Below, piece by piece: positions 11,384-14,205 of a stretch of DNA of 14,205 nucleotides. A model generated the notes under the pieces. It saw nothing but the letters and a program-made list of their open reading frames with translations, did no database searches and had not been told where the DNA came from. Both the position numbers and the translations under genes were made by a program. The stretch is from Caldimonas sp. (lineage in GTDB: Bacteria; Pseudomonadota; Gammaproteobacteria; Burkholderiales; Burkholderiaceae_C): contig JASLGD010000454.1 of assembly GCA_030150305.1 (NCBI GenBank), forward strand, positions 1 through 14,205. The letters run 5' to 3'. Positions within the stretch are counted from its first letter, which is position 1, and every line of letters starts with the position of its first letter.

Positions 11384-14205
11384 ATGACGACCGCCGGGCC
11401 GGCCAGCTGGGACGCTCACGCGAGCACCTTGCATCGCGTCGCGCTCGCCGCGGCGCTGCCGTCGGGACCCTCGCTCTTCGCCGACCTGCTGCGCGAGGTG
11501 ATGGCGAGCCTCGGCGCCGCGTCCGGGCTCGTCGCCGTCTTCACCGACGAGACGCGGACGCGGGTGCGGACGATCGCGTCGATCCTCGACGGCAGGGTGC
11601 TCACGCCGTTCGAGTACGCGCTCGCCGGATCGCCGTGCGAGCAGGTCACCGGCAGCGACTTCCGCCACGTCGCGAGCGGCCTCGCCGACGAGTTCCGCGC
11701 GACCAGCCTGTTCGCGGCCAAGGGAATGGACTCGTACGCGGCGTACCCGCTGTGCGACAGCCACGGCGAGCGGCTCGGCCTGCTCGCCGCGATGGACCGC
11801 GGGCCGCTCGCCGACGTCGCGCTCGCCGAGGCCGTCCTCAAGATCGTCGGCAACCGGATCGCCGCCGAGCTCGAGCGGATGACGACCGAGGGCGTGCTGA
11901 AGGCGGCGGCGCTCGCGGTCTCGAGCGCGCGCGGCGCGACCGTGTTCGCCGAGCTGGCCCGCTCGCTCGCCGAGATCCTGCACGTCGACGTCGCGCTGAT
12001 CTCGCGGCCGGCGGCTCGCGACGCCGACTGCATGGACGTGCTGGCGATGCAGATCGACGGCACGCCGAGCGCGATCGCGTCGTACAACCTCGCGCACACG
12101 CCGTGCGCGCGGATCCTGAGCGAAGGGTTTCGCGTCTATACGGACCGGCTCGCCGAGTCGTTTCCCCAGGAGCCGCTGCTCGACGTCGGCATGGTCGCGT
12201 ACGCCGGCTACCCGCTCAGCGACCTCGCCGGCCGCACGCTCGGCCTCGTGGCGGTCGCATCGCGCACGCCGCTGCAACGCGTCGACCGCCTCGAGTCGGT
12301 GCTGCAGGTCTTCGCCGTCCGCGCCGCCGCCGAGATCGAGCGGTTGCGCGCGGACGAGACGCTGCGCACGTCCGAGGAAAGCTACCGCACGATCTTCGAG
12401 TCGATCGAGGACGGCGTCGTCGTGCACGACTGGGACACCGGCGCGCTCGTCGACCTCAACCCGAGGGCGTGCGAGACGACCGGATTTCGCCGCGAGGACG
12501 TCGTCGGCGCGCCGCTTTCGGTCTTCTGCTCGCGCGACGAGCCCTACACGCTCGCCGCCGCGAACCGCTACATGCAGCTGGCGCGCGAAGGCCACTCGGC
12601 GCCGTTCGAATGGCGCGGCCGCAAGCCCAAGCCCGACAGCTCGGTGATCTGGTTCGAAGTGCGGCTGAAGGCGGTCTCGATCGGCGGCGTGCCGCGCATC
12701 CTCTCGATGAGCCGCGACATCACGGCGAAGAAGAACGCCGAGGAGGCGCTCAAGCTGCGCGAGGAGCAGTACCGCGCGATCTTCGAGGCGACGTCGGACG
12801 CCTTCATCCTGCGCGACGCCAACCTCGACATCCTCGACGTCAATCCCGCGTTCCTGCGGCTCTACCGCTTCACGCGCGAGCAGCTCGCCGCGCGCGGCGG
12901 CTATCCCGACAACTTCCCTGCGGCCTACGTCGCCGAGCGTCGCCAGCGCATGGAGCGCGCCCTGGCCGGCCAGGAGTCGCGCGTCGAGACGATCGCGCTG
13001 CGTCCCGACGGCACGACGTTCGAGGCCGACATGCGCGTCATCCCCGTGCGCTACCGAGGCGAGCCGCACGTCCTCACGGTGATCCGCGACATCACCGAGC
13101 GGCGGCAGCGCGAGCGCGAGCTGCAGAAGAGCGAAGCGCGGCTGCGCGCGACGGTCGAGGCGTCGTTCGACTGCATCATCGGCATGGACGGCGAAGGCCG
13201 CATCGTCGAGTTCAACGCCGCCGCCGAGCGCTGCTTCGGGCACGCCCGCGCCGACGTCCTCGGCCGGCTGCTCGCCGACGTCATCATCCCCGAGCGGCTG
13301 CGCCAGGGTCACGGCGACGGCCTGCGCAAGTTCGCTCACACGGGCGAGGGCCCGTTCGTCGGCCGGCTGGTCGAGACGACCGCGATCCACGCCGACGGCA
13401 GCGAGTTCCCGATCGAGCTCGCGATCAGCGTCGCCGCCGCGCCGGACGGCAACATCTTCGTCGGCCACCTGCGCGACATCACGGCGCGGCGCCAGGCCGA
13501 GAGCCAGCGCAGCGAGCTCGAGACGCAGCTGCGGCAGGCGCAGAAGATGGAAGCGATCGGCCAGCTCACCGGCGGCATCGCGCACGACTTCAACAACATC
13601 CTGACCAGCGTCACCGGCTACGTCGTGCTCGCGAGCGAGCGCGCCGAGCGGCTCGGCGCGAGCGACCTCGTCCGCCAGCTCGCGCAGGCGCACCTGGCGG
13701 CGCAGCGCGCGCGCGACCTCATCTCGCAGATGCTCGCGTTCGCGCGCCGCCAGCGCAGCGAGCGGCGGCCGCTCGCGCTGGCCGCCGAGCTGCGGCAGTC
13801 GGCGCAGCTGCTGCGCTCGACGCTGTCGAGCTCGGTCGAGCTGCACACCGCGCTCGATGCCGCGTCGCCCGCCGTCGTCGGCGACTCGGTGCAGATCGAG
13901 CAGGTGCTGTTCAACCTCTGCATCAACGCGCGCGACGCGATCAGCGGCGCCGGCACGATCCGCATCGACCTCGCGAGCGAGCATGTCGCCGAGCGCGCGT
14001 GCGCGTCGTGCCGCGCCTCGCTGCGCGGGCCGTGGGTCGTGCTCTCGGTCGCCGACACCGGCTGCGGCGTCGCCGACGCGGTGCGCGAGCGCATGTTCGA
14101 GCCCTTCTACACGACCAAGCCCGTCGGCCGCGGCTCGGGAATGGGGCTCGCGATGGTGCACGGCATCGTCCACGATCACGGCGGCCATCTCCTCGTCGAT
14201 CCGGT
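11384..14205 (+). CDS. GAF-GAF-PAS-PAS-PAS sensor histidine kinase, C-terminus beyond the window
   Basis: The frame opens with MTTAGPASWDAHAS and stays open for 940 codons to the right edge. Two GAF-like domains come first (about 16-165 and 172-325); both carry a PC motif (GSPCEQV, HTPCARI) and a GYPL/AYPL-type strand. Three PAS domains follow (about 327-450, 460-567, 583-695), each ending in RDIT. The kinase core has the H-box AIGQLTGGIAHDFNNIL with phospho-acceptor His734, the N-box NLCINARDA (844-852), the G1 box DTGCGV (891-896), the F box FEPFYTTK (905-912) and the G2 box GRGSGMGLA (915-923). No membrane helix is seen, so it is probably cytoplasmic. Kinases with this H-box type often end in a receiver domain, which would lie outside the window. 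The ligand and the partner regulator are unknown. Confidence 0.88.
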   Translation, partial: MTTAGPASWDAHASTLHRVALAAALPSGPSLFADLLREVMASLGAASGLVAVFTDETRTRVRTIASILDGRVLTPFEYALAGSPCEQVTGSDFRHVASGLADEFRATSLFAAKGMDSYAAYPLCDSHGERLGLLAAMDRGPLADVALAEAVLKIVGNRIAAELERMTTEGVLKAAALAVSSARGATVFAELARSLAEILHVDVALISRPAARDADCMDVLAMQIDGTPSAIASYNLAHTPCARILSEGFRVYTDRLAESFPQEPLLDVGMVAYAGYPLSDLAGRTLGLVAVASRTPLQRVDRLESVLQVFAVRAAAEIERLRADETLRTSEESYRTIFESIEDGVVVHDWDTGALVDLNPRACETTGFRREDVVGAPLSVFCSRDEPYTLAAANRYMQLAREGHSAPFEWRGRKPKPDSSVIWFEVRLKAVSIGGVPRILSMSRDITAKKNAEEALKLREEQYRAIFEATSDAFILRDANLDILDVNPAFLRLYRFTREQLAARGGYPDNFPAAYVAERRQRMERALAGQESRVETIALRPDGTTFEADMRVIPVRYRGEPHVLTVIRDITERRQRERELQKSEARLRATVEASFDCIIGMDGEGRIVEFNAAAERCFGHARADVLGRLLADVIIPERLRQGHGDGLRKFAHTGEGPFVGRLVETTAIHADGSEFPIELAISVAAAPDGNIFVGHLRDITARRQAESQRSELETQLRQAQKMEAIGQLTGGIAHDFNNILTSVTGYVVLASERAERLGASDLVRQLAQAHLAAQRARDLISQMLAFARRQRSERRPLALAAELRQSAQLLRSTLSSSVELHTALDAASPAVVGDSVQIEQVLFNLCINARDAISGAGTIRIDLASEHVAERACASCRASLRGPWVVLSVADTGCGVADAVRERMFEPFYTTKPVGRGSGMGLAMVHGIVHDHGGHLLVDP

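Noticed and set aside
10793..14188. Open frame of 1131 codons on the minus strand across the kinase gene
   Set aside because: It is antisense to a kinase whose five sensory domains and four ATP-binding boxes are unmistakable. Its translation is Arg/Asp/Val/Ala-rich low complexity with no motif, as expected for a stop-free shadow frame in GC-rich DNA. It also runs through two other supported genes or their upstream DNA.

Overview
The window is very GC-rich DNA with dense genes and small gaps. It looks like a chromosomal segment from a betaproteobacterium, probably order Burkholderiales. The reasons are the split urease gene set in the order ureD-ureA-(small ORF)-ureB-ureC-ureE-ureF-ureG, the style of the UreC and PdxH proteins, and the ChaC-type cyclotransferase. 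The taxonomic call is an inference from gene content and protein style, not a database match. I see no rRNA, tRNA, CRISPR array, insertion sequence or phage gene, and no stretch above 300 bases lacks a gene.

Left part (1-3706), housekeeping genes in mixed orientation: the N-terminus of an unrecognised membrane-anchored protein leaving the left edge (-); a ChaC-type gamma-glutamylcyclotransferase (+); a MobA/MocA-like nucleotidyltransferase (-); pdxH (+); a cupin protein (-); and a YdcF/DUF218 membrane protein (+).

Centre (3727-9410), a complete nickel-urease locus on the + strand. UreA, UreB and UreC form the enzyme; UreD, UreF and UreG form the GTP-driven nickel insertion complex; UreE is the nickel-delivering chaperone. 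Stop/start overlaps tie together the small ORF and ureB, ureB and ureC, and ureE and ureF. A close match to a sigma-54 (-24/-12) promoter lies just upstream of ureA, which suggests nitrogen-limitation control of ureABCEFG while ureD may be read from further upstream. Unusual points are a 60-residue secreted or membrane microprotein between ureA and ureB with the best Shine-Dalgarno sequence seen in the locus, a UreE tail with 30 histidines, a roughly 10-residue insertion in UreC containing Cys and His, and an Arg-rich N-terminal extension on UreF.

Right part (9417-14205): a signal-peptide TPR-like membrane protein (-) whose stop lies 6 bases from that of ureG; a 91-residue membrane-anchored protein (+); a 114-residue protein with a zinc-ribbon-like Cys pattern (-); and a large GAF-GAF-PAS-PAS-PAS histidine kinase (+) cut by the right edge. 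A long open frame on the minus strand covers the kinase but is a composition artefact.

The locus is mostly canonical. The most promising unexplained element is the ureA-ureB microprotein.
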